A stretch of 64,000 nt of DNA from Bradyrhizobium sp. NFR13 (GTDB taxonomy: Bacteria; Pseudomonadota; Alphaproteobacteria; Rhizobiales; Xanthobacteraceae). The notes under the pieces were generated by a model. The model made no database searches, was not told the DNA's origin, and worked only from the letters and a program-made list of their open reading frames with translations. The position numbers and the translations under genes are program-made. Positions 53,731-63,400 of the stretch are shown in pieces. The stretch is taken from assembly GCF_900114605.1 (NCBI RefSeq), contig NZ_FOTP01000005.1, positions 62,001 through 126,000 on the forward strand. The letters run 5' to 3'. Numbering within the stretch: position 1 is the stretch's first letter; every line of letters starts with the position of its first letter.

Positions 53731-53874
53731 CCTCTCCCCGCTTGCGGGGAGAGGTCGGATTGCGCAGCAATCCGGGTGAGGGGGAGGCAGTGAGTGAAAC
53801 TGAGAGTCCCCCTCATCCGTCCCGAACTTGCTCTGCAAGTTCGGTCCACCTTCTCCCCGCAGGCGGGGAGAAGG
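53731..53874. repeat. Rhizobiales-type palindromic repeat pair (RPE/BIME-like)
   Basis: Two repeat units in opposite orientation. Unit A: perfect hairpin 53731-53754 (CCTCTCCCCGC, two-base loop, GCGGGGAGAGG) followed by hairpin 53756-53774 (CGGATTGC / GCAATCCG). Unit B: hairpin 53823-53843 (CGAACTTGC / GCAAGTTCG) then 53849-53874 (CCTTCTCCCCGC / GCGGGGAGAAGG). The inner flanks GTGAGGGGGA and TCCCCCTCA are also complementary, so the whole block can fold as a cruciform. Such elements are common between Rhizobiales genes. It sits directly after the binding-protein stop (53881) and before livH. Confidence 0.85.
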
Positions 53875-53880
53875 CAGGGC

Positions 53881-55113
53881 TTACGGCCGTTCCATCTTGC
53901 AGGTGGTCGGCAGCACCGTCTGCGGCGTGTCGATCTTCGCGGCCAGCTTCCAGCCCCAGCCAGTCTTTTCCTCGTCGAACGGCTCCTTGTCGGTGCGCTC
54001 GCCGAACGAGGCGATATACATCGGCTGGAAGAACTGATGGTCGTCCTTGCGCATATTGCCCTTGCCGCCGTCGAACACCTCGAACTCCATGCCTTCGAGG
54101 GCTGCGGCCACCTTCACCGGATCGAGCGACTTGGCCTTCTCGGCGGCTGCGGCGAACATGCGCATCTCGTTCACGGCGCGCGGATAGAACAGGCTGAAGT
54201 CATACTTGGCGCGCAGTGCCTTTTCGAACACGTCGGCCGAGGCGTGGCCGAGATTCGGAATGCCTTCGGCGATCTGGAACACCTGATGGTTCAGGCCGGC
54301 CTGCTTGATCGCGGTCGGGCCGCCGGTGCCGCCGGCATAATAGGTGAACCAGCTCACCTTCAGGCCCGCGTCAGCCGCAGCCTTCAGCAAGAGGGCAAAA
54401 TCCTGACCCCAGTTGCCGGTGATGACGCTGTCGGCGCCAGATGCCTTGATCTTCGCAATATAGGGCGCGAAGTCGGTGATCTTTAGCAGCGGATGCAGCT
54501 CGTCGCCGACGATCTTCACGTCGGGCCGCTTGGCGCCGAGCATGGCGCGCGCCTGGCTGCGCACCGACTGACCGAACGAGTAGTCCTGATTGATCAGGTA
54601 GACGTTCTTCACCGCAGGCACGGTCTTGATGTAGTTGGTGAGCGCTTCCATCTTGATGTCTGAATTGGCATCCCAGCGGAAATGCCAGAAGCTGCATTTC
54701 TCGTTGGTCAGAACCGGATCAACCGCGGCATAGTTGAAGTACAGGACTTCCTTGCCGGGATTGCGGTCATTGAACTTGGTGACGAAATCCGACAGCGCAC
54801 CGGCGACCGACGAGCCGTTGCCCTGGGTGATGTAGCGAATGCCGCCATCGATCGCCTTCTGCGCCTGGATCAGGCTTTCCTGCGGATTGGTCTTGTTGTC
54901 GAGTGGGACGATCTCGACCTTCTTGCCGAGAATGCCGCCCTTGGCGTTCAGCTCGTCGGCGAGAAACTGGAAGGTCTTGAGGCCGACTTCGCCGACGCTG
55001 GCGCCGCCGCCGGACAGTGGATCGATATAACCGATCTTCACGGTCTCCTGCGCCATCGCCGTGCCGCCGAGCATCGGCAGCGCAATGGACGCAATGAGGG
55101 CTAGTTTGCGCAT
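53881..55113 (-). CDS. HAAT ABC transporter periplasmic binding protein, cassette 2
   Basis: A 410-residue solute-binding protein. Signal peptide MRKLALIASIALPMLGGTAMAQ, cleaved after AMA; the mature start ETVKIGYIDPLSGGGASVGE is characteristic. RYITQGNGSSVAGALSDFV and TGNWGQDFALLLKAAADAG outline the binding cleft. ATG 55113 is preceded by GGGAGA at about eight bases; a longer in-frame extension to 55245 has no such site. First gene of cassette 2. The ligand is unknown; amino acids, amides and aromatic acids all occur in this family. Confidence 0.93.
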   Translation of the reverse strand: MRKLALIASIALPMLGGTAMAQETVKIGYIDPLSGGGASVGEVGLKTFQFLADELNAKGGILGKKVEIVPLDNKTNPQESLIQAQKAIDGGIRYITQGNGSSVAGALSDFVTKFNDRNPGKEVLYFNYAAVDPVLTNEKCSFWHFRWDANSDIKMEALTNYIKTVPAVKNVYLINQDYSFGQSVRSQARAMLGAKRPDVKIVGDELHPLLKITDFAPYIAKIKASGADSVITGNWGQDFALLLKAAADAGLKVSWFTYYAGGTGGPTAIKQAGLNHQVFQIAEGIPNLGHASADVFEKALRAKYDFSLFYPRAVNEMRMFAAAAEKAKSLDPVKVAAALEGMEFEVFDGGKGNMRKDDHQFFQPMYIASFGERTDKEPFDEEKTGWGWKLAAKIDTPQTVLPTTCKMERP

Positions 55114-55241
55114 GGTGTTTCTCCCTGGAAGCATTTGTGCTGACCGTTTTCGCGACGCCGAATCTTTTGATCCATCCGCCGCTGGCCTTAGGTCGGGAGT
55201 GTGAGCCAAGGCAGTAGAAGCTGCAAGCCTCACTTGCACTA

Positions 55242-57686
55242 TCAATTAGGCTTGGGCGCAGCTTTCGCTTTCTTGGATATTGCCGTGTCGCCGATGATTT
55301 CCGCAGCGCGCAATTCGTCGATTTCGGCTGCGCTGAGGCCCAGGATGTCGCGCAGGACTTCCTCATTGTGCTGGCCGAGTGTCGGCGCCAGGCACTCGAT
55401 CGGGTAGGGCAATTTTGCACTGCCTTCGCGATAGGCAACGGAGGGCAGCAGATGCGGGCCCATAAATACCTTGGTAACGGGCTGCCAATGTCCGACTGCG
55501 AGCAGGTGCGGATCGCCGGCCAGGTCCAGCGGCAGCCGCGCGGTACCGGCAGGCACACCGGCGTCCTGCAGCGTCACCATCGCGAGGTCAGGCCGCACGG
55601 TCGTCGTCCAATGCCGGATCGCGACCTCGATACGGTCCTCCTCGGCGCGGCGTCCCTCGGCACTGGCGAGTGCGGCGTCATCGGCCAGATCAGCGCGATG
55701 CATCACCTTGCACAGCGCCTGCCATTCATCGTCGCTGCGCACAGCAATGGTGATCCATTGATCTTCGCCGAGACACGGGAAGCAGCCATTCGGCACGAAG
55801 CGCGGATGCCGGTTGCCGATGCGCGGGCCGGATTTGCCGGTGGCGGATTGCTCGATGACAGAAGGCGCGACCAGCGGCAGCAGGGCTTCTGTTGCGCTAA
55901 GGTCGATGTGCTGCCCCTGTCCGGTATTCTTCTGATGCATGAAGCCGAGCATCAATGCTGCCGCGGCACTGACGCCGCCGAAGGGATCGCCGAGTGCAGC
56001 ATGCAGCATGGTCGGCGGGTCGCCCTCGCGGCCGGTGACGGAGGGCAGGCCAGAGGCCTGTTCCAGCGTCGAGCCATAGGCGCGCACACCGCTCCATGGA
56101 CCGGTCATGCCGAAGGCCGGCATAGTCACGACGACGAGACGCGGATTGATCTTGTGCATCGCTGCCGCATCGAGGCCCATGCGTGGCAGCACATCGGCAG
56201 CATAGTTGTCGATCACCGCATCGGCGCCGGCGAGCAGTTGTTTCAGCAACTCTTTGCCGCGGGGATTGGTGAGATCCAGCGTGATGCCGCGCTTGTTGCG
56301 ATTCATCTGCTGAAACCAGTAAATTTTCTCGTAGGTGCGTTCTGGAAAATACGGGCCGCGTGGATCGGTGCCGCGAAACCAGTCGGGATACTGACAGGAC
56401 TCGACCTTGATGATGTCGGCGCCGAGATCGCCCATCTGCCGCGTTGCCGATGGCCCGGCCCAACCCATGGTGAGATCGATAATGCGCAGGCCCTTCAGCG
56501 GTTGCGGATCATCCGGCGTTGCTTGCCTCGTCGCGAGGCGCTGATGCGCTGGCAGGGCATCGATCGTGTCGTCGCCGGCAAATGGCGCGCGGCCGTTCGG
56601 CTTCGGCCGCGAGCCGGTAAGCGTCTGCGGCAGCACCGGCGCATCGAATGATGCTGTTCCAATCTCGACTTTCGCGAAGGCGCCGCGATCGCGGTAGTAT
56701 TGCTGCTTCAGCAGCGTCTCCATGTCCGGCACCACCGCGAGCGGAAGACGCAGCTCGATGCCCATCTCGAACCACTCATGGGCGCTCTTGTGCATCAGGA
56801 TCGGCTGGAAGATATCGAACAGCGCCTTGGAATTATTCGTGCGTGCGAGGCCGTCGTTGAACTGCGGCTCGGTTTCCAGTTCGGGCAGCCCGATCATCTG
56901 ACAGAACGCGGCCCATTGCGCCGGCGTCACGACGGTGATGCCGAGCCAGCCGTCTTTGGTCGGGAAATTGCCGACGGGATAGCCGCGGCCGAAGCGATTG
57001 AGGGCCATGCGGGGCCGTGTGAACCCGACTTCCAGCGCGAGTCCTGTGTCGAACTCGCTGATCTGCAGCATCGCCTCATGCGCGCTGACGGCAAAGCGTC
57101 GTGCGCCGGTCTTGCGACCATACATGCCGGCCAGCGTCGGGATGAACGCAGTGAGGCCGGCCATAACAGCGATCTGTCCGTCGCGCGGCAGCACCGGCGG
57201 GCCTTCCTGCGCCCCGACCAGTTTCACGCTGCCCGCGAGACTCCGACAGACGGAGTCCGTTGCCTGGTAGTTGCTGTAGAGCCCGTGTTCGCCGAACCAT
57301 GAGATCGCGGTGATGGCGAGGCCGGGTTGTTCCTTGCGCAGATCGTCATGCGTCAAGAGCGACTTGGGAATCTCCGAAGGCGCGCGCGCGTCGATCAGCA
57401 GGTCGCATGTCGCAAGCAATGCGCGGACACGCGCCACATCATCGGGCTTGTCGAGATCGGCGATGACGCTGCGCTTGTTGGTATTCAGCCAGGCGAAATA
57501 TCCACTCTCGCGGCGGCCGTTGCCGGCATCGACGAGCGGCGGATAGTGCCGCGCAGGATCGCCATCGGGCGGTTCGATCTTGATGACCTCGGCGCCGAAA
57601 TCGGAAAACAGTTTGCCGCAGTAATCCAGCGTATCGCCGGACCCGATTTCCGCGACGCGCAAATCCGATAATGGCAAGTTTGGCAT
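55242..57686 (-). CDS. Tandem (fused) CaiB/BaiF CoA-transferase, 814 residues
   Basis: Two family III CoA-transferase domains in one chain. Domain 1 (about 1-385) begins LRVAEIGSGDTLDYCGKLFSD; domain 2 (about 395-814) begins LRIIDLTMGWAGPSATRQMGD. Domain 2 holds a clear catalytic Asp in LHAALGDPFGG; at the matching place domain 1 has LPRDGQIAVMAG, so its catalytic Asp is doubtful. Family members normally act as interlocked homodimers of about 400 residues; the fusion may be a built-in heterodimer. It lies upstream of the second transport cassette on the same strand, about 130 bases away, hinting at CoA transfer onto the imported acid (inference). Confidence 0.9.
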   Translation of the reverse strand: MPNLPLSDLRVAEIGSGDTLDYCGKLFSDFGAEVIKIEPPDGDPARHYPPLVDAGNGRRESGYFAWLNTNKRSVIADLDKPDDVARVRALLATCDLLIDARAPSEIPKSLLTHDDLRKEQPGLAITAISWFGEHGLYSNYQATDSVCRSLAGSVKLVGAQEGPPVLPRDGQIAVMAGLTAFIPTLAGMYGRKTGARRFAVSAHEAMLQISEFDTGLALEVGFTRPRMALNRFGRGYPVGNFPTKDGWLGITVVTPAQWAAFCQMIGLPELETEPQFNDGLARTNNSKALFDIFQPILMHKSAHEWFEMGIELRLPLAVVPDMETLLKQQYYRDRGAFAKVEIGTASFDAPVLPQTLTGSRPKPNGRAPFAGDDTIDALPAHQRLATRQATPDDPQPLKGLRIIDLTMGWAGPSATRQMGDLGADIIKVESCQYPDWFRGTDPRGPYFPERTYEKIYWFQQMNRNKRGITLDLTNPRGKELLKQLLAGADAVIDNYAADVLPRMGLDAAAMHKINPRLVVVTMPAFGMTGPWSGVRAYGSTLEQASGLPSVTGREGDPPTMLHAALGDPFGGVSAAAALMLGFMHQKNTGQGQHIDLSATEALLPLVAPSVIEQSATGKSGPRIGNRHPRFVPNGCFPCLGEDQWITIAVRSDDEWQALCKVMHRADLADDAALASAEGRRAEEDRIEVAIRHWTTTVRPDLAMVTLQDAGVPAGTARLPLDLAGDPHLLAVGHWQPVTKVFMGPHLLPSVAYREGSAKLPYPIECLAPTLGQHNEEVLRDILGLSAAEIDELRAAEIIGDTAISKKAKAAPKPN

Positions 57687-57747
57687 TTCCGCCCGATCAT
57701 TTTTTTATGTGTCGGGGCATCATGTCGAGATGTGTGCGGGCGTCAAG

Positions 57748-58584
57748 TCATTCGGCGCGCGCTGCAGCCTTGTCGAGCGCAATCGACATCGCCGAGATCA
57801 GCGGCTTCATGAAGAACGCATCATTTGCCGGAGTGATGTCGGCTTCGAGGCCGTACGATTTCAACTCGTCTGACACGACAGGGCCGACCGACGCGATCGG
57901 TGTTTTCGCAAGTGCACTGCGCAATTGATCCTCGCGGTCATGCGCCTTCGCAGCATCGACGAGACGACGCACCTGACCCGAACTCGTCAGCGCGATGGCA
58001 TCGACGCGGCCGGCTTCCATTTCGTCGATGGCCGAGAGGATGTTCGTTTCGGCCGCCTTGGAGTCGTAGACGTAAGGCAGCACGGTATCGACCTCGGCGC
58101 CGCAGGCGGTGATCGCTGATATCAGAACGCTGTGGTCCTTCTCGGGATAGAGCTGCAGGCCGAGACGGTGACCTTTGAGATCGAGCTTCGACAGCATTTC
58201 GGCGACGCCTTCGGAGGTCGGCTTCTCGGTGGTGATGTCAGCCTCGAGTCCGATCTCGCGCAAGGCGCGCCCGGGCTTTGGTCCGCGTGCGAATTTGCGT
58301 GATTTGCCGACCGCGGCGACGAACTCTTTTTCGATGCCGCGGTGACGCACGATTTTCATCATCCGGCGAAGCCCTTCGCCGGTCATTAAAACGAGGTCGT
58401 CGAACGGGTTAGCGATAAACCGGCCGATCCAGGCCTCGACCGGGGCAGGATCTGGCGCGTCCTCGATGGTGAACATCGGACATTGCAGCACATTGGCGCC
58501 CTGTTCGGTCAGCAGGCGGGAGAACTGCGCTTCCTCGCGGGTCTCCAGGATCAGGATGCGGTAACCGTTGAGCTTGTCAGCCAT
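57748..58584 (-). CDS. hemD: Uroporphyrinogen-III synthase family protein (HemD-like)
   Basis: A 278-residue two-domain HEM4-type protein. It shows the family layout rather than strong motifs: ILILETREEAQFSRLLTEQGA at the start, VLMTGEGLRRMMKIV, VAAVGKSRKFARGPKPGRAL, then IALTSSGQVRRLVDAA and PIASVGPVVSDELKSYGLEAD. These synthases close hydroxymethylbilane to uroporphyrinogen III. No hemC or hemE is adjacent, and the family has low sequence conservation, so this might be the genome's hemD or a paralogue used as a domain-family protein. No membrane segment. Upstream it is divergent from purU. Confidence 0.75.
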   Translation of the reverse strand: MADKLNGYRILILETREEAQFSRLLTEQGANVLQCPMFTIEDAPDPAPVEAWIGRFIANPFDDLVLMTGEGLRRMMKIVRHRGIEKEFVAAVGKSRKFARGPKPGRALREIGLEADITTEKPTSEGVAEMLSKLDLKGHRLGLQLYPEKDHSVLISAITACGAEVDTVLPYVYDSKAAETNILSAIDEMEAGRVDAIALTSSGQVRRLVDAAKAHDREDQLRSALAKTPIASVGPVVSDELKSYGLEADITPANDAFFMKPLISAMSIALDKAAARAE

Positions 58585-58727
58585 CTCTGTTTTCTGCCTG
58601 TTTTCGCACGTTAATTCGCTGGCAATGACGTCTATATTGCAGCGCGCAATTGGATTGGCGCAAGCTTGCTTCGGATGATAGAGCAGGGCTTCAATTTCCG
58701 GTTCACCTGAAGCAGATCAGCCCGCCC

Positions 58728-59603
58728 ATGTCCGTTCAAGCCATGTCTCATCAATACGTTCTGACCCTGTCCTGTCCAGATCGCCCCGGCATCGTGTCCG
58801 CGGTATCGACCTTCCTGGCCCAAAATGGCCAGAACATTCTCGATGCCCAGCAGTTCAACGATGTCGAGACCGGCCACTTCTTCATGCGCGTCGTATTCAA
58901 TGCCGCGGATGTGAATGTCGAGCTGGCAGCGCTGAAGACCGGCTTCGGGGCCATTGCAGAGCGCTTCAAGATGGACTGGCAGATGCGGGACCGGGCGACG
59001 CGTCGCCGGGTCATGCTGCTGGTGTCGAAGTCCGATCACTGCCTCGTCGATATCCTGTATCGCTGGCGCACCGGCGATCTCGACATGATCCCCACCGCGA
59101 TCGTCTCGAACCATCCGCGCGAAGCCTTCAAGGATCTCGATTTCGGCGACATCCCGTTCCACCACATGCCGATCACCAAGGAGACCAAGCGCGAGCAGGA
59201 GCAGGCGATCTGGGATCTGGTCGGCACGACCGAGACCGAGCTCGTGGTGCTGGCGCGTTACATGCAGATCCTGTCCGACGAGATGTCGGCCAAGCTGTCT
59301 GGCAAGTGCATCAACATCCACCATTCGTTCCTGCCGGGCTTCAAGGGCGCACGTCCCTATCACCAGGCCCATGCGCGCGGCGTCAAGCTGATCGGCGCCA
59401 CGGCACATTATGTGACCAGTGATCTCGACGAAGGTCCGATCATCGATCAGGACGTCGAGCGCATCAGCCATCGCGATACGCCGGAAGAGCTGGTGGCGAA
59501 GGGCCGTGACATCGAGCGCCGCGTTCTCGCGCGTGCCGTGCGCTATCACCTCGAGGATCGCGTGATCCTCAACGGCAAGAAGACCGTCGTTTTCGTGAAT
59601 TGA
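58728..59603 (+). CDS. purU: Formyltetrahydrofolate deformylase
   Basis: A 291-residue PurU. An N-terminal ACT domain ([20 protein letters not shown]) is followed by a formyltransferase-fold catalytic domain. The catalytic triad region is clear: [20 protein letters not shown] (Asn and His) and [16 protein letters not shown] (Asp). It hydrolyses 10-formyltetrahydrofolate to formate and tetrahydrofolate, balancing one-carbon pools. ATG 58728 (MSVQAM) or ATG 58743 (MSHQYV) are both possible; neither has a strong site and both give normal length. Stands as a single gene. Confidence 0.95.
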   Translation: MSVQAMSHQYVLTLSCPDRPGIVSAVSTFLAQNGQNILDAQQFNDVETGHFFMRVVFNAADVNVELAALKTGFGAIAERFKMDWQMRDRATRRRVMLLVSKSDHCLVDILYRWRTGDLDMIPTAIVSNHPREAFKDLDFGDIPFHHMPITKETKREQEQAIWDLVGTTETELVVLARYMQILSDEMSAKLSGKCINIHHSFLPGFKGARPYHQAHARGVKLIGATAHYVTSDLDEGPIIDQDVERISHRDTPEELVAKGRDIERRVLARAVRYHLEDRVILNGKKTVVFVN

Positions 59604-59604
59604 G

Positions 59605-59623
59605 CGACGCCGTCGCGGCGTCG
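59605..59623. terminator. GC-rich hairpin between convergent purU and lipoprotein genes
   Basis: CGACGCCG (59605-59612), a three-base loop and CGGCGTCG (59616-59623) form a perfect eight-pair stem one base after the purU stop and 14 bases before the end of the convergent lipoprotein gene. Its place suggests a bidirectional terminator, though neither strand shows a T-run. Confidence 0.5.
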
Positions 59624-59636
59624 GACGATAGCGCGA

Positions 59637-59903
59637 TCAGCGAACAGCCTCTGCCGAGGGCGATGTAGCCGGGTCCGGTCCCGTCATGGCGCCGGATTGC
59701 TGCTGCTCGTGCCGCTTCGCATAGGCTTCGTATTCGGGAGAGCCCGGACGCGGCGGCGCATCGGCGGGCAGGCCGCCAGCCCATGCCGGGATCAGGTCGG
59801 CCATGCCGCCGGCCATGAACGAACTGATCGAGCCACAACCGCCAAGACTGCAGGACAGCAGTACAAGACAGACAAAAGCGGGGACGCGGCGGGCTACTGG
59901 CAT
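59637..59903 (-). CDS. Small putative lipoprotein
   Basis: An 88-residue protein with a lipoprotein signal: basic start MPVARRVPAFVCLVLLSC, then lipobox SLGGC with Cys23 as the acylation site. The mature part is about 65 residues, rich in Pro, Ala and Gly (DAPPRPGSPEYEAYAKRHEQ) and likely disordered. It should sit in the inner or outer membrane facing the periplasm. Function unknown. Convergent with purU; no operon partner. Confidence 0.7.
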   Translation of the reverse strand: MPVARRVPAFVCLVLLSCSLGGCGSISSFMAGGMADLIPAWAGGLPADAPPRPGSPEYEAYAKRHEQQQSGAMTGPDPATSPSAEAVR

Positions 59904-60488
59904 GGCGGCAACATCATTTGAGGCGGTCTGCGGAATATAGCAGATCTGCGACGGGTTTTGCCGACAATTGAAGGCAAATCAATGGTCGAATATTACCGAG
60001 CGTGGCTGGGCGGCCTCAGTGTTCCGGCAATCCGGCATCGACCATGGACTGGACGACCCGAGGACTCGCCTCGAGAAATACCGAGCTGGCGTTCCTGCTC
60101 GGCGGCGAGACATTGAGCGCCGTCGTGCCGGGCCGCAGCCTTTAGTCCCTGACCACGGCCTCTGCCGAGATGGCCTTCATCAGTGGCCTCTCGCTCGCCG
60201 CCACCTTCGAAGGCGAGTTCTCGGACGTGACGCGCTCCTATGCCGGCAAGGGGACGGTTCGCTACACATGGTGATTGAACCAACCTTCACGGGTGCGTCG
60301 GCTTGGCCGTCGTGCAAGGACGCGCCAACGGGTTGTGACTTTCCGGCGACATTGCCGGGGGAATCTCCTGTCGAACCGCCCATTTTTGGGGGCCGCGCGT
60401 CGCTTTGCGCAAAATGCGAGGACGGCGCGGTTCCATTGTGGCAGGGTCCGCTCCGATACACGGCTTCGCCGCGCCCTTGGGCGTCGAA
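59904..60488. other. Intergenic stretch containing an autotransporter remnant
   Basis: About 585 bases between the lipoprotein start and the autotransporter start. It holds the autotransporter tail remnant described separately (60146-60274). The remaining 210 bases before the intact gene must contain its promoter; no clear hexamer pair was found. Open frames in this stretch look like chance frames of G+C-rich DNA. Confidence 0.5.
60146..60274 (+). pseudogene. Duplicated autotransporter C-terminal tail (remnant)
   Basis: In frame, 42 codons ending in TGA read SLTTASAEMAFISGLSLAAT and then FEGEFSDVTRSYAGKG, closing VRYTW. This is almost the same as the last 42 residues of the intact autotransporter 3.4 kb downstream (which has SEMSFISGF and closes ARYTW). 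An in-frame TAG at 60143-60145 cuts it from anything upstream. The preceding 100 bases stay open in the same frame (SRNTELAFLLGGETL) with only faint likeness to the barrel. It is therefore a dead remnant of a second autotransporter or of a partial duplication. Confidence 0.8.
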
Positions 60489-63400
60489 ATGCAACGGGGT
60501 GAGCGGGTGGCGATACGGGGTCTCAACGATCGATTCGGCGCGGCGCGGCGGTTGCGGGCCATTTTGCTGGCGTCGTCGGCGCTGTGCTTGGCGCCCTTTT
60601 GGGCGGCGCTGCCGGCGGCGGCGCAGGACGCAACCTGGCTGAGCGCGCCTGGCTCGGGCGACTTCAACACGGCAGCGAACTGGGGCCCGGCCGCGGTGCC
60701 GACCGGCACCGCGTTCTTCGGCACGTCCGGCGTCGCTGCGCTGTCATTTTCGGCCTCTACGACCCTCGGCGGCTGGACCTTCTATGCCGGTGCTTCGGCT
60801 TACAGCTTCACCGTCGGCAGCAGTCTCTTTTTCGTCGGCGCCGGCATCGTCGTCAACGGCGGCTCAGTCGACATCACCAACAACAGCGTCATGACTTTCG
60901 CCAACTCCAGCACGGCCGGCAGTGCCACCATCGCCAACAACTTCCAACTGCAATTCATTAACACCAGCACGGCCGGCAACGCGGCTATCACCAATGGCGC
61001 GGCGGGTACCACGGATTTCGGCGGATCGACCGGCCCCCTTGGCGACAACAAGCTCAGCGCCGGCTCGATCAACGGCGGCGGCACTTTCAGACTGGGCCAA
61101 AACGAGTTGACGGTCGGTGGCAACAACTTCTCCACCAACGTCACCGGCGTCATCGCCGACGGCGGCACCGGCGGCTCGCTGGTGAAGACCGGCGCCGGCA
61201 CGATGATCCTGTCCGGGATCAACACCTACACCGGCGGCACGACCTTTGCCGGCGGCACGATTAGCGTCGCGCAGGATGCCAATCTCGGCGGCGCAGCGGG
61301 GGCGCTGACCTTCACCGGCGGCACGCTGCAGACGACTGCCGGCTTTTCATCGGCGCGCAGCATTGCTTTGGGCACTGGCGGCGGCACCCTGCAGGTCGAT
61401 ACCGGCACTCTCGAACTGTCCGGCAATATCGCGGACAGCGGCGGGACGCCTGGCGCATTGAACAAGACCGGCGCCGGTACACTGTCGCTCACCGGCAACA
61501 GCATTTATTCCGGCGCCACCAATATTCTTGCCGGCACGCTGCTCGCGAGCGGCTCGCTCAGCCCGGACAGCGCCTATGCGATCGCGGCCGGCGCCACGCT
61601 GGCCCTCGACAGCCCGTTCCAGTTCATCGGCTCGCTGGCCGGCGCCGGCAACGTGACCAATGCCAACGCCGCCGATGCGGTTCTGGTCGTCGGCCTCAAC
61701 AACAGCAGCACGACCTTTGCCGGTGTGATCAAGGATGGCGCGGCGGCGAAGATGTCGCTGTGGATCGACGGCACCGGCGTCACGACACTGACCGGCGCCA
61801 ACACCTATACCGGCGGCACCGCGATCTGCTTCTGCTCGACGCTGCAGATCGGCAATGGCGGCACCACCGGTTCGATCGTCGGCGATGTCGCCAACGGCGG
61901 CACGCTGATCTTCAATCGCTCGAACTTCTACAGCTTCGACGGAGTCATTTCCGACAGCGGCGCCGACCAGGGCAAACTGGTGAAGACCGGTGCGGGCAAC
62001 ACCGTGCTGAGCGGGATCAACACCTATACCGGCACGACGACGGTCGACGTCGGCACGCTCAGCGTCAACGGTTCGATCGCATCGTCGTCGCTGACCACGG
62101 TGAATTCAGGCGGCACGCTCGGCGGCAACGGCTTTGTCGGCGACACGCTGATCAATGGCGGCACGCTGGCGCCGGGCAATTCTATCGGCACGCTCAATGT
62201 CACTGGCAGCCTGACGATGACGGCGGCATCGACCTATCTGGTGCAGATCTCCGGAGCATCATCCGACAAGACCATCGTCACCGGCACCGCGACGCTGGCT
62301 GGTAAGGTCACGGTCGATCCGCTGGCGCGCATCGCCGCGACGACGACCTATACGATCCTGACTGCCGGCACGATCAGCGGCAGCTTCGACACGACAACCC
62401 TGCTTAACAACTTCGCGCGCAATGCGCGGCTGAGCTATGTGGGCAACGACGTGTTGCTGACCGTCGATCCCGGCCTGCTCAGCCCGAACCTGCCGGACAG
62501 TGCCAGCCGCAATCAGAAGGCCGTCGCAACCGCCATCGACAATGCGCTCATGAGCGGCGGCACGATGCCGAGCCAGTTCAACGCGCTGTTTGCGCTCACC
62601 GGCGACGCGCTGCGCAACGCGCTGACGCAGACCTCGGGGGAAACCGCGACGGGATCGCAGCAGACGACATTCAACGCCATGACGCAGTTCATGGGCGTGA
62701 TGACCGATCCGTTCCGCGCGAGCAGGGGCTTTGATACGCCGGGCGCGATGGGCTACGCGGATGCGCGCAAGCCGCGTGATGCCTTCGCGATGTTGACCAA
62801 GGCGCCGCCGCGCGCGCCATCCTTCGAGACGCGCTGGAGCGTCTGGGCGTCGGGCTTCGGCGGATCGCAGACCACCGACGGCAATGCGGCGACGGGATCG
62901 AACACCGCGCGCAGCAGCATCGGCGGCATCGCTGTCGGCGCCGACGTGCTGTTATCTCCGAACACGGTGGCCGGTTTCTCGCTTGCGGGCGCCGGCACGA
63001 ATTTCTCCGTGGCCAATGGCGGCAGCGGTCATTCGGACATGTTTCAGATGGGCGCCTTCGTGCGCCACAGCGTGTCGTCGGCCTATATCACCGCCGCCGC
63101 CGCCTATGGCTGGCAGGACATCACCACCGATCGCATCGTCACCGTCGCCGGTCTCGATCGCCTGCATGCGCAATTCAATGCGAATTCCTATTCGGCGCGG
63201 GTCGAAGGCGGTAACCGCACTGTGAGTTCATGGCTCGGCGGCGTCGGCGTGACGCCCTATGTCGCCGCGCAGGTGATCGCATTCGACCTGCCGTCCTATG
63301 CGGAAACCGTCAATGGCGGCGCCAGCACCTTTGCGCTGAACTACGCGGGCAAAACAGTGACATCGACCCGCAGCGAACTCGGCCTGCGCACCGACAAGTC

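Noticed and set aside
55368-56651. Plus-strand frame of about 427 codons inside the tandem CoA-transferase
   Set aside because: Antisense shadow of a gene with clear family III CoA-transferase motifs.
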